Shown here piece after piece: positions 21,332 through 32,098 of a stretch of DNA of 64,000 nt. The notes under the pieces were generated by a model. That model was not told the origin of the DNA, did no database searches, and was given only the letters and a program-made list of their open reading frames with translations. The stretch spans positions 1,378,936 to 1,442,935 of the forward strand of contig NZ_GG657738.1 in assembly GCF_000158815.1 (NCBI RefSeq). Reading direction: 5' to 3'. Origin of the DNA: Micromonospora sp. ATCC 39149. Its GTDB lineage: Bacteria; Actinomycetota; Actinomycetes; Mycobacteriales; Micromonosporaceae. Position numbers and translations under genes: made by a program. The number at the start of each line of letters is the position of its first letter. Position 1 is the first letter of the stretch.

Positions 21332-22375
21332 GTGACCGAACGGGAGACCGCACCTGAGGCCAGCGACAGCGGGTCGGGCGGCAGCCGGCCAGACCGCGGC
21401 CGACGGTGGCGACGCCGACTCGCAGTCGCGCTCGCCGTCGTGCTGCTGGCCGCCGCCGGCCTGTATGTCGGTAACAGCTCCACACTGGCCGACCCGCCAC
21501 CGGGGCGGCCGTTCCAGCTGGCGCACCGCGGGCTGGCCCAGACCTTCGACCTGGCCGGCGTCACCAACGACACCTGCACCGCCGAGCGCATTCACCCGCC
21601 CGAGCATTCTTACCTGGAGAACACCCTCGCGTCGATGCGGGCGGCGTTCGCGGCGGGCGCCGACTTGGTGGAGTTCGACGTGCAGGCCACCCGGGACGGC
21701 CACCTGGCCGTCTTCCACGACGCGACGTTGCAGTGCCGCACCGACGGCACCGGGGCGGTCCGCGACCACACTCTCGCCGAGCTGCGCGAGCTCGACCTCG
21801 GCTACGGCTACACCAGCGACGGCGGGAAGACCTTCCCGTTCCGGGGCAGGGGGTTCGGCCTGCTCCCGACGGTCGAGGAGGTGCTGGCCGAGTTTCCCGG
21901 CCGGGAACTGCTGCTCCACCTCAAAATCGAGCGGGCCGCCGAGGGCGAGGCGCTGGCCGACCTCCTGGCGAGGCTGCCGGAGCAGCGGCGGCGCACCCTC
22001 ACCGTCTACGGCGGCGACCTGGCGGTGGCCGCGTTCGCCGCCCGGCTGCCCGACGTCCGGGTCACCTCGAAGAAGATCATGCAGGACTGCCTCGTGCCGT
22101 ACCTCGCCGGCGGCTGGACCGGGCACGTCCCCGATGCCTGCCACCATCGGCAACTGCACCTGCCCGAGCGCTACGGGCGGCTGCTGTGGGGCTGGCCGAA
22201 CCGGTTCGTCGCCCGGATGCGCGAGGCGGACACCCGGGTGATCCTGGTCAACGGGTCGGGCGAGTTCTCGGAGGGCTTCGACGACCCGGACGACGTCGAC
22301 GCGCTCCCGCCGGGCTGGACGGGTGGGGTCTGGACGAACCGGATCGACGTGGTCGCGCCCCTGCTGGCCCGGTGA
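21332..22375 (+). CDS. glycerophosphodiester phosphodiesterase family protein, exported or anchored
   Basis: 347 residues from a GTG. A basic stretch (RRWRRR) and one hydrophobic helix (about 30-50) indicate export or a type II anchor. The GDPD barrel motifs are present: AHRG, PEHSYLENTLASM, Glu and Asp in EFDVQ, and VFHDATL. LHLKIE and VTSKK match later strands. The family hydrolyses glycerophosphodiesters to glycerol-3-phosphate plus an alcohol with a metal cofactor. Upstream codons in the same frame belong to the broken XRE gene and the inverted repeat, so the GTG at 21332 is the earliest sensible start. It shares a palindrome containing both stop codons with the converging DedA gene. Confidence 0.88.
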   Translation: MTERETAPEASDSGSGGSRPDRGRRWRRRLAVALAVVLLAAAGLYVGNSSTLADPPPGRPFQLAHRGLAQTFDLAGVTNDTCTAERIHPPEHSYLENTLASMRAAFAAGADLVEFDVQATRDGHLAVFHDATLQCRTDGTGAVRDHTLAELRELDLGYGYTSDGGKTFPFRGRGFGLLPTVEEVLAEFPGRELLLHLKIERAAEGEALADLLARLPEQRRRTLTVYGGDLAVAAFAARLPDVRVTSKKIMQDCLVPYLAGGWTGHVPDACHHRQLHLPERYGRLLWGWPNRFVARMREADTRVILVNGSGEFSEGFDDPDDVDALPPGWTGGVWTNRIDVVAPLLAR

Positions 22376-22410
22376 CCCGATGATCGAGGCCGGCCGATCC
22401 AGCCGGGTCA
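22373..22410. terminator. palindrome containing both converging stop codons
   Basis: TGACCCG (22373-22379) and CGGGTCA (22404-22410) form the outer stem and GATCG / CGATC an inner one. The first TGA is the GDPD stop and the last TCA is the DedA stop. A compact shared terminator is plausible, though the stem is interrupted. Confidence 0.4.
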
Positions 22411-23064
22411 GCGGTCGGCGGTCGCGCCGACCGGCTCGGCCTCGCCGGACGTCTCCGCCTGCTCCAGGGCGCGGACCCGCCGCCGCAGCCACCAGGTGCT
22501 GGCCAGGCCGGTGAGGACGGCGAGGACCAGCCCCGCCCAGGAGATGTCCTTGAGCCAGTGCTCGGCGGCCCGGCCCACGGTGTAGAGCAGGTAGGTGGTG
22601 CCGAAGGCCCAGACCAGGCCGGCGGCCGCGTTGGCCAGCAGGAACCGCCGGTACGGCACGTGCAGCGCGCCGGCGAGGGGGCCGACGAGGATGCGCAGCA
22701 GCGCCACGAACCGGCCGAAGAAGACCGCCCACACGCCGTACCGGACGAAGCTCTGCTCGGCGTGGGCGAGCTGCGCGGGGCCGAGGTGTTTCGGAAAGCG
22801 CCGGCCCAGCCGGGCGAGCAGCGGCCGGCCGCCCCGGCGGCCCACCGCGTATCCGATCGAGTCGCCGACGATCGCGCCGGACGCCGCGGCGGCGGCCACC
22901 CACTCCGGTCCCACCACCCCGGTGGCGGCGAGCAGGGCGGAGCTGACCAGCACGATCTCGCCGGGCAGTGGAACACCTATGCTCTCCACGCCGATCACCC
23001 CGGCGACGATCAGATAGACCGCGACCGGGGGCAGCGCGGTCAGCCAGTGCTGTACGTCGACCAC
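22408..23064 (-). CDS. DedA family integral membrane protein
   Basis: 218 residues, GTG start. Typical DedA features are an N-terminal hydrophobic region with ESIGVPLPGE, the GDSIGYAVGRRGG loop, FFGRFVALLRILVGPLAGALHV, and C-terminal hydrophobic helices followed by an Arg/Glu tail. DedA proteins are now regarded as phospholipid (undecaprenyl-phosphate or phosphatidylethanolamine) transporters that support membrane homeostasis. The E-x-x-P-x-P-x-E and G-x-x-x-(F/Y)-x-R-(F/Y) motifs are both recognisable. Single gene. Confidence 0.92.
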   Translation of the reverse strand: MVDVQHWLTALPPVAVYLIVAGVIGVESIGVPLPGEIVLVSSALLAATGVVGPEWVAAAAASGAIVGDSIGYAVGRRGGRPLLARLGRRFPKHLGPAQLAHAEQSFVRYGVWAVFFGRFVALLRILVGPLAGALHVPYRRFLLANAAAGLVWAFGTTYLLYTVGRAAEHWLKDISWAGLVLAVLTGLASTWWLRRRVRALEQAETSGEAEPVGATADR

Positions 23065-23195
23065 GGCCCACCCCCTCAGGTCCGGCCTCGAACCCTACCC
23101 GGGCACCGGGGCCCGCGGCCCCTCGCCGCCGGGCCCCGGCCACCCGGAGGCCACGCAACGGCGTCCCGAAGCCTGGCCCGAGGTTGCGCGAATAG

Positions 23196-23214
23196 CAAGA
23201 CGGACGTACGGTTT
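23196..23214. promoter_or_regulatory. putative AcnR operator upstream of acnA
   Basis: CAAGACGGACGTACGGTTT differs at only two of 19 positions from 37086-37104, upstream of the acnR-like TetR gene. It is centred on ACGT and partly palindromic. It lies about 110 bases before the acnA start. Confidence 0.6.
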
Positions 23215-23248
23215 TGTTAGATGCGAGAACCCAGTAAGTGTCACCTAA

Positions 23249-23265
23249 CCGGGGCGTCGCCCCGG
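23249..23265 (+). promoter_or_regulatory. small hairpin in acnA leader
   Basis: CCGGGGC and GCCCCGG form a 7-bp stem with a 3-base loop, 57 bases before the acnA start. It could influence mRNA stability or initiation; no riboswitch or iron-responsive element consensus is claimed. Confidence 0.3.
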
Positions 23266-23321
23266 CCGGTGCGACAGACTGCTCAGGACTACTCACGGTC
23301 GCTGGTGTGAAGGAGTACGAC

Positions 23322-26159
<2,838 letters not shown>

Positions 26160-26164
26160 ACGCA

Positions 26165-26210
26165 GGCGGGGCCCCTTGTCGACAGGCGTCTGTCGGCAAG
26201 GGGCCCCGCC
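26165..26210. terminator. terminator between acnA and the conservon
   Basis: A 21-bp stem with one wobble pair (26165-26185 with 26190-26210) and a 4-base GCGT loop. It serves two converging transcription units. Confidence 0.88.
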
Positions 26211-26218
26211 GGTGCGCG

Positions 26219-26824
26219 TCAGCCGCCCGCGCGGCGGCGGGACTCCCGGACCTTCATCGCGTGCTCCATCAGCGTGATGAGCACCTCCTTGCTCGACTCC
26301 CGCTGCCGGGCGTCGCAGAGCAGCACCGGCACCCCCGGGTCGAGGTTGAGGGCGGCCTGCACCTCGTCGAGCCGGTATCGGCGAGCACCCTCGAAACAGT
26401 TCACCGCCACCACGAACGGGGTGCCGCGCCCCTCGAAGTAGTCGATCGACGGGAAGCAGTCGGCCAGCCGCCGGGTGTCGGCGAGCACCACCGCGCCGAG
26501 CGCGCCGAGCGCCAACTCGTCCCAGACGAACCAGAACCGGTCCTGGCCCGGCGTGCCGAACAAATAGAGCACCAGGTCTTCGCTGATGGTGATCCGGCCG
26601 AAGTCCATCGCCACGGTGGTGGTGGTCTTGCCCTCCACCCCGGACAGGTCGTCGATCCCGACCCCGGTCTCGGTGAGCACCTCCTCGGTCCGCAACGGCC
26701 GGGTCTCGCTGACCGCGCCGACCATCGTGGTCTTGCCGACACCGAAGCCGCCCGCGATCAGGATCTTGATCGCGGTGGGCAGCGGCGCGGCTCCCGCCGG
26801 CCGCTCAGAGGGCCCGTAGTCCAT
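26219..26824 (-). CDS. cvnD: conservon small GTPase, CvnD type
   Basis: 201 residues. The P-loop is GGFGVGKTT (about 26-34) and the G3 motif is GTPGQDR near residue 90. The usual N/TKxD base-recognition motif appears as NCFEG, as is common in actinobacterial conservon GTPases (MglA/Rab-like). Last gene of the cvnABCD set: CvnA senses, CvnB and CvnC act as Roadblock and DUF742 adaptors, and CvnD is the switch. Its start lies 20 bases inside cvnC, so translation is probably coupled. A GTPase-activating role for CvnB is known in related MglA/MglB systems and is only inferred here. Confidence 0.92.
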   Translation of the reverse strand: MDYGPSERPAGAAPLPTAIKILIAGGFGVGKTTMVGAVSETRPLRTEEVLTETGVGIDDLSGVEGKTTTTVAMDFGRITISEDLVLYLFGTPGQDRFWFVWDELALGALGAVVLADTRRLADCFPSIDYFEGRGTPFVVAVNCFEGARRYRLDEVQAALNLDPGVPVLLCDARQRESSKEVLITLMEHAMKVRESRRRAGG

Positions 26825-27191
26825 TGATAACCGCCTCGAAGATGCTCTCGTCGGGAAGGCCCGCGGTCACCCGCGGCTCGCGTACTTGCACGAGGTCGCG
26901 CGCCATCAGGTCGCCGAGCAGGACCCGGATCGTGCCCACCGGCAGGTCCAGGTGCGCGGCGACCTCCGCCACGGACTGGATCCGCTGGCAGAGCGCGACG
27001 ATGGCCAGGTGCTCCGGGCCCAGCCCGACCTCCGGCGACACCTCCGCGCGGGTGGCCGTCACCAGGGAGATCAGGTCGAACGTGCCGGTGACCGGGCGCG
27101 CCCGGCCACGGGTCACCGCGTACGGTCGGACCACCGGCCCGGCGTAGTCGTCGACCCACTGTTCCTCCATGGACTCCCCTGGGGCCGTCAT
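26805..27191 (-). CDS. cvnC: conservon DUF742 protein, CvnC type
   Basis: 128 residues. The N-terminal half carries VRPYAVTRGRARP and the C-terminal half a winged-helix-like segment (QSVAEVAAHLDLPVGTIRVLLGDLMARDLV), the DUF742 signature. The family is always found with a Roadblock protein and a small GTPase in actinobacterial conservons, and it is thought to join the membrane-associated signalling complex. It may be a DNA-binding relic, since the helix arrangement resembles MarR-like HTHs. A second Met (EEQ) 7 codons in could also be the start. It overlaps cvnD by 20 bases and follows cvnB by 5. Confidence 0.9.
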   Translation of the reverse strand: MTAPGESMEEQWVDDYAGPVVRPYAVTRGRARPVTGTFDLISLVTATRAEVSPEVGLGPEHLAIVALCQRIQSVAEVAAHLDLPVGTIRVLLGDLMARDLVQVREPRVTAGLPDESIFEAVINGLRAL

Positions 27192-27196
27192 GGCGA

Positions 27197-27619
27197 CTAC
27201 TTCTCGCCGACCGGCTGCTCGGGAAGCCGGGTCGGGGAGGCCACGTACTTGCCCACCCGGGTCACCAGCATGGCCATCTCGTACGCGATGAGGCCGACGT
27301 CGGCGTCCTCCGAGGCCAGCACCGCGAGGCAGGCGTTGCGGCCGGCGGCGGTGACGAAGAGGAACGACGACTGCATCTCGATGATCGTCTGCTGCACCTG
27401 GCCGCCGCCGAACCGTTTCCCCGCGCCCCGGGCCAGGCTCTGGATGCCGGCCGCCATCGCCGCGAGGTGCTCCCCGTCGTCCCGGCTCAGGCCCTGCGAC
27501 GAGGCCATCAGCAGGCCGTCTGTGGAGAGCGCGACAGCATGTTCGGCCTGCTTCACCCGGCCGACCAGATCATCCAGCAACCACGTCAGGTCGGCACTCG
27601 AAGCCGTCTTCTGCCCCAC
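27197..27619 (-). CDS. cvnB: conservon Roadblock/LC7 protein, CvnB type
   Basis: 140 residues from a GTG. The Roadblock/LC7 fold signature is clear: LTWLLDDLVGRV, then HAVALSTDGLLMA, EHLAAMAAGIQSLA, and a C-terminal strand pair ending EMAMLVTRVGKY. Members act as regulators or scaffolds of MglA/Rab-like GTPases. It lies between the histidine-kinase-like cvnA (87 bases upstream) and cvnC (5 bases downstream), the canonical conservon order. Cytoplasmic, probably membrane-recruited through CvnA. Confidence 0.93.
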   Translation of the reverse strand: MGQKTASSADLTWLLDDLVGRVKQAEHAVALSTDGLLMASSQGLSRDDGEHLAAMAAGIQSLARGAGKRFGGGQVQQTIIEMQSSFLFVTAAGRNACLAVLASEDADVGLIAYEMAMLVTRVGKYVASPTRLPEQPVGEK

Positions 27620-27706
27620 TCGTCGTCCTCTTCTCCCCCGGCTGGTGTCGCCGTCTTGTCGTCTGGGACCTGCCGTCCCGCCATGGCGCGGTTCGTCCGC
27701 GCCGCC

Positions 27707-30316
27707 TCAGGTCGCCTCGTGCTCGCCGGCGTCGCCCGTGGGCTCCCCGTCACCGGCCCCGCCGAGCAGGCGGGCCGCGTCGGTGCGACCGCGCCGGGTG
27801 CCGGTCTGGTAGGAGCTCATCATCCGGCGGACCTGCTCCGGCGGCCGGATCGTGTCCTCGTCGTCGTCCGGCTGCGCGGCCGGGTCCTCGCGCAACTCCG
27901 GCACGATGTTGGCCTGGCGTACGCGCACCGGCAGCCCGGAGTCGGTCCGCCGCACCGGCGCGGGGGCCGGAACGGGGGCGGCCGCCAACCTGGCGGACGC
28001 GGCGGGAGCCGCACCGTCGGCGGCGATCTCGGCGGGTTCGCCGGCGTGGCCCGGGCCCGCCACGGTGAAGCCCGGGGCCGCATCGTGGGCGAGCGGCCGG
28101 GGCGTGGTGATCGGAAGCCCGGTCGGCACGGTCGGCGCGTCCAACGCCGACTGCCCGGCGGGGTGCCGGGGGCGTACCGGCAGCTGGGTCCCCTCCGCCG
28201 GGGCGTCCGGGGCGGTGCGGGACCGCGCGCGGGTGGGCAGGGCCGGCATGCCGTCGCCCTCGACGGCGGGAGCGGCCGGTGCGGGAGCCGGGGCCGTCGG
28301 GGCCTCCGCCAGCGCCACCGGCGCGAGCGGGCGGGCCGCCGGCCGGTCGCCGACCGGACCCGTCGGACCCGCCACGACCGGCGCGGCCGGATCGGTTTGG
28401 CCGTCGGTGCGCCCGGGGCCGGCGGTCTCGCCGCCGCCCGCGTCGGTGACCAGCTCCGCCGGGATCAGCACGACCGCCGTGGTGCCGCCGTACGCCGACT
28501 CCTTCAACTGCACCCGGACGCCGTGCCGGTCGGTGAGCCGGCTGACCACGTACAGGCCGAGTCGGGCGGCGTTGGCCAGGTTCAGCTCGGACCGGTCCAC
28601 GATCCGGTGGTTCGCGGCGGCGAGGTCCTCCTCGCTCATCCCGAGGCCCCGGTCCTCGATCTCGATGACGAACCCGTTGGCCACCATCTGGCCGCGCACC
28701 TCGACGTTGGTGTTCGGCGGCGAGAACGACAGGCCGTTCTCGATCAGCTCGGCCAGCAGGTGGATGACGTCACCGACGGCCCGGCCGGCCAGCGAGATCG
28801 CGCCCAGCGGCAGCACGTTGACCCGGGTGTAGTCCTCCACCTCGGCGACCGCGCCACGGACCACGTCGACCATCGGGACGTTGCGCCGCCAGGCCCGGCC
28901 CGGGGTGGAGCCGGAAAGAACGATCAGGTTCTCGGCGTTGCGCCGCATCCGGGTGGCGAGGTGGTCGATCCGGAACAGGTCCTCCAGCTCCTCGGCGTCC
29001 TGCTCCCGGCGTTCCATCGCGTCGAGCAAGGTGAGCTGGCGGTGCACCAGCGCCTGGGTGCGCCGGGCCAGGCTGAGGAAGACCTCGCGGACGTTGCGGC
29101 GCAGCTCCGCCTGCTCGACGGCGGTGCGCAGCGCGGTCTCCTGGACGGCGTTGAACGCCTTGCCCACCTGGCCGACCTCGTCGTCGCCGAACTCCAGCGG
29201 TGGGGCCTCGGTGGCGACGTCAACCTCCTCGCCGTGGCCGAGCCGCTCCACCACGCTGGGCAGCCGGTCGTTGGCGAGGGCGTGCGCGGCCTCGCGCAGC
29301 CGCTCCAGCTGGCGCAGCAGCGCCCGGGCGGTGGTGATCGACACGATGATCGACGCGACCACGGCGAGCAGGCCCAGGCCGGTGGCGAGCACCAGGCGAA
29401 TGATCACCATGACGGCGACCGGGGTGGCCCGCTCCACCACGTCGTCGCCGCCGGCGACCACGACCTCGCTCCACCGGGCCAGCGCCGGGGCCACCGCCGC
29501 GTCCCAGTCGGCGGCCTCGAAGCCCAACCGGGGGTCGGTGCCCCGGCCCTGGATGATGCCGTCCTCAAGGTCACGCAGGCTCCTGAACGCCTCGCCGCCG
29601 ACCATCGCGTCGTAGCGCTGCCGGTCGGCGGCGGGCAGCCGGCTCACCGCCAGCTCGGCGGCGAACCGCTGCGCGCCGATGAGCTGGGCGAGCTGGGACC
29701 GTTCCGCCGTGGTCATCCGTCCCGCCGAGAGCACGCCGGTGAGCAGGGCGTCCTCCTGGGAGAGCAGCTCACGGGCGCGGTTGAGCTCGATCAGCGCGGT
29801 GGTGTCCTCGCCGACCTGCTGGTCGCCGAGCAGGCCAAGGGCCGCGTAGACGTCGAAGATGGACCGGATCACCTGCCCGTACGCCGTGAGGGTCGACGAC
29901 CGGTCGACGCTGCGCACGTCCACCTCGGAGCGGGTGTCCCCCAGCCGGGAGAGCTGCCCGTAGGCCGCGTCGAGGCGCTGCTCCAGCGTTTCGCTGGCGG
30001 CCACGGCGGTACGCCAGCCGCTGGACGACTCGCGGAACGCCGACGCCAGCTCGTCGGTGCGCCGCCGTTCCGTGCCGAGCGCCTCCCGCCGCGTCTCGTC
30101 CGGCCGCCCCAGGTACGCCAGAGACAGCTTCCGTTCCCGCTGAAGCTGAAGCACCAGCGTCTCGCTCGGCTCCGACACCGATTCGTTGAGCGCCTGCACC
30201 CCGAGCAGGTTGACGCCGTCCCGCAGGGTCACCCACGCCGCGAAGGCCCAGAGCGCGACGAGCGACGCCAGCAGGGCGACGATTTTGGTACGGAGATTCG
30301 TACTGCGGGAACGCAT
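27707..30316 (-). CDS. cvnA: nitrate/nitrite-sensor-type histidine kinase, CvnA type
   Basis: 869 residues. A transmembrane helix (about 12-33) precedes a long extracytoplasmic helical NIT-like sensor (about 50-300) and a second membrane helix (VIIRLVLATGLGLLAVVASI, about 307-330). HAMP and coil regions follow. The kinase core has IDHLATRMRRNAENLIVLSG as a degenerate H-box and ELIENGLSFSPP as the N-box, with the GLGM ATP lid. A 250-residue Pro/Ala-rich tail is probably disordered. It starts the conservon. The ATG at 30316 has AGGACGG upstream; earlier starts would overlap the promoter. CvnA proteins resemble sensor kinases, but phosphotransfer is often unproven. Confidence 0.92.
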   Translation of the reverse strand: MRSRSTNLRTKIVALLASLVALWAFAAWVTLRDGVNLLGVQALNESVSEPSETLVLQLQRERKLSLAYLGRPDETRREALGTERRRTDELASAFRESSSGWRTAVAASETLEQRLDAAYGQLSRLGDTRSEVDVRSVDRSSTLTAYGQVIRSIFDVYAALGLLGDQQVGEDTTALIELNRARELLSQEDALLTGVLSAGRMTTAERSQLAQLIGAQRFAAELAVSRLPAADRQRYDAMVGGEAFRSLRDLEDGIIQGRGTDPRLGFEAADWDAAVAPALARWSEVVVAGGDDVVERATPVAVMVIIRLVLATGLGLLAVVASIIVSITTARALLRQLERLREAAHALANDRLPSVVERLGHGEEVDVATEAPPLEFGDDEVGQVGKAFNAVQETALRTAVEQAELRRNVREVFLSLARRTQALVHRQLTLLDAMERREQDAEELEDLFRIDHLATRMRRNAENLIVLSGSTPGRAWRRNVPMVDVVRGAVAEVEDYTRVNVLPLGAISLAGRAVGDVIHLLAELIENGLSFSPPNTNVEVRGQMVANGFVIEIEDRGLGMSEEDLAAANHRIVDRSELNLANAARLGLYVVSRLTDRHGVRVQLKESAYGGTTAVVLIPAELVTDAGGGETAGPGRTDGQTDPAAPVVAGPTGPVGDRPAARPLAPVALAEAPTAPAPAPAAPAVEGDGMPALPTRARSRTAPDAPAEGTQLPVRPRHPAGQSALDAPTVPTGLPITTPRPLAHDAAPGFTVAGPGHAGEPAEIAADGAAPAASARLAAAPVPAPAPVRRTDSGLPVRVRQANIVPELREDPAAQPDDDEDTIRPPEQVRRMMSSYQTGTRRGRTDAARLLGGAGDGEPTGDAGEHEAT

Positions 30317-30387
30317 CACACCGTCCTGGCCGGGTGTTCGGGGGTTGCCGGAGCGTGTGTGGTCGGTACACGGTCGACCACGCGCGC

Positions 30388-30416
30388 ACGCTAGCAGTGT
30401 CGGTATATTCACTCAA
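30388..30416 (-). promoter_or_regulatory. candidate promoter of the conservon
   Basis: Read on the minus strand, TTGAGT (30416-30411) and TAGCGT (30393-30388) are separated by 17 bases, the spacing of a vegetative -35/-10 pair. The -35 overlaps the stop codon of the class II cyclase gene. The cvn genes may therefore be both an extension of the terpene operon and independently transcribed. Confidence 0.5.
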
Positions 30417-32098
30417 GCGGCACTGATCAAGGGGGCCCTCCGGTTCCCGGGCCTAGTGGCGGCGGTGCCGCCGGCCCCGGCACGGACGAGATGGCGGGCC
30501 GCGGCGACGGCGGCGCGGACGATCACGGCGGGGCGGTAGAGGTCCTTGTCGTGCCAGAGAGCGGGCTCACCGTCGCGTCCCTCCATGGTGGCCAGGTAGC
30601 GCCGGCCCCGGCCGAGCGCCGCGTCGACGCCGGCCGGCGCGGCTGGCCCGGCGGCGCGCAGGACCTGCACGGCGTACGCGGTCTCCTCGATGGTGCCGCC
30701 CCACCGTCCCCAGGATCCGTCGGCGCGCTGCCCGGCCAGCACCCACTCGACGGCCCGGTCCACCGCGCCCTCGGCGGCCGGTCCCCGGCCGTGCCCGGAC
30801 AGGGCGAGCACCGCGCAGCTCGTGGCGTAGTACGGCGAGGCGTGCCAGCGGTCGGACCACTGCCCGTCGGGAAGCTGCCGGTCGGCGAGCCAGCCGGTGA
30901 GCCGCCGCGTCACCGCGACGAGCCGGGCGTCGGCCGGCGCGTGGTGGGCCAGATGCCAGCCGAACGCGTCGAGCACGTGGGCGTTGGTGGTGACGGACGC
31001 GCCGTCCTCCCCCGGCCAGGTGCAGAAGTGCTCGCCCGTGTCGTAGCCCCAGAGGCTGGCCGGGTCGAGCGGGCGGCCGAGGCGGGCCAACGCGTAGAGG
31101 GTCACCGCCGTGGTGTCGGCGTCGGCGGGCAGCCCGGGCGCGGTGGGGGTACCGACGGCGCCGACGGTCGCCACCAGGCCGGCGAGCAGCCGGGGCGGCA
31201 CCGGCAGCGGGACGCCCGCCCGACTCAGGGTGCTCAGCGCCCAGGCCCGCTCGAAGACCGTGATTCCGGTGGCGCACGGCACCGGCCCGCCCTGCTGGCG
31301 GGCCACGCCCTCCAGGTAGGACACCGCGCCCGCCGCCCCGGGCCCCGCGTCGGGTACGCCCAGCCAGGCGGCGGTCGCCGCCGGGGACGCGCCCACGGTG
31401 CCGGGCCCGACCGGGGCCACCCCGGCGGCGCGACGAGCCGCCGGGCCGATCACCTCGAGGGCGTGCAGCAGCTTCACCGGCAGCGGACGGCCGGAGGCGA
31501 CCAGCGCGCGGACCCCGGCCAGCCGGGTACCGTCCAGCCCCGGCGGCAGCGGTAGCGGGCCGGCGTCGCGCCAGGCGGCGAGGCCGGGCGGCGGGTCGGC
31601 GCGCACGGCGTCGAGGTGCGCGGCGACCGAGCCGACCAGCGCCGGGACGGTCAGGTCGATGGCCGGCAGGTCGGGCGGGGCGGGCGCGGTCGGGCCGGTG
31701 AGCCGCCCATACAGGGCGCGTAGCCCGCCGTCCACGGCCCGGGCCAGGCGTTCGGCGGCGCAGACCCCGGGCAGCCAGGCGGCGTCCCCCCGGCGCAGAG
31801 CGGTGAGCAGCGCCTCGGTGGCGCTGAGCGTCGGCACCAGAGCGTACCCCTGCCGACCGCCCCACGCGCCGTCGGGGCGTTGCGCGGCGAGCAGGTAGGT
31901 GATCCGCTCGACGTGGTGCACCAGCCACGGCGCGAGGCTGACCAGGCGCCCGGTCTCGTACACCGACGCGGAGGACTGCCCGCCCGGGGTGAGCGTCATC
32001 GCGGCGACCAGCTCACGGGCGTCCGCCGCGGACTCCGGGTCCCGCGCGGGCCGGTCGACCGGGCCGGGAGCGGTGGACCGCTGCCGGGCGATCGTCAC
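30413..32098 (-). CDS. class II (type B) terpene cyclase with DxDTT motif
   Basis: 561 residues, alpha-barrel prenyl cyclase. The catalytic acid motif is DADTT near residue 326, the DxDTT variant known from M. tuberculosis Rv3377c (tuberculosinyl diphosphate synthase) and bacterial drimenyl diphosphate synthases, rather than plant-type DxDD. Aromatic QW-like repeats are present (QRPDGAWGG, QLPDGQWSD, QRADGSWGRWGG). It should protonate a linear prenyl diphosphate (GGPP or FPP) to a bicyclic diphosphate. The GTG start overlaps the terpene synthase stop (GTGA). No DDxxD is seen, so ionisation is left to the neighbouring class I enzyme. Chain length and stereochemistry are unknown. Confidence 0.85.
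   Translation of the reverse strand: MTIARQRSTAPGPVDRPARDPESAADARELVAAMTLTPGGQSSASVYETGRLVSLAPWLVHHVERITYLLAAQRPDGAWGGRQGYALVPTLSATEALLTALRRGDAAWLPGVCAAERLARAVDGGLRALYGRLTGPTAPAPPDLPAIDLTVPALVGSVAAHLDAVRADPPPGLAAWRDAGPLPLPPGLDGTRLAGVRALVASGRPLPVKLLHALEVIGPAARRAAGVAPVGPGTVGASPAATAAWLGVPDAGPGAAGAVSYLEGVARQQGGPVPCATGITVFERAWALSTLSRAGVPLPVPPRLLAGLVATVGAVGTPTAPGLPADADTTAVTLYALARLGRPLDPASLWGYDTGEHFCTWPGEDGASVTTNAHVLDAFGWHLAHHAPADARLVAVTRRLTGWLADRQLPDGQWSDRWHASPYYATSCAVLALSGHGRGPAAEGAVDRAVEWVLAGQRADGSWGRWGGTIEETAYAVQVLRAAGPAAPAGVDAALGRGRRYLATMEGRDGEPALWHDKDLYRPAVIVRAAVAAARHLVRAGAGGTAATRPGNRRAPLISAA

Noticed and set aside
27467..30394. A 975-codon plus-strand frame opposite cvnA
   Set aside because: Antisense shadow; the cvn order and motifs lie on the minus strand.
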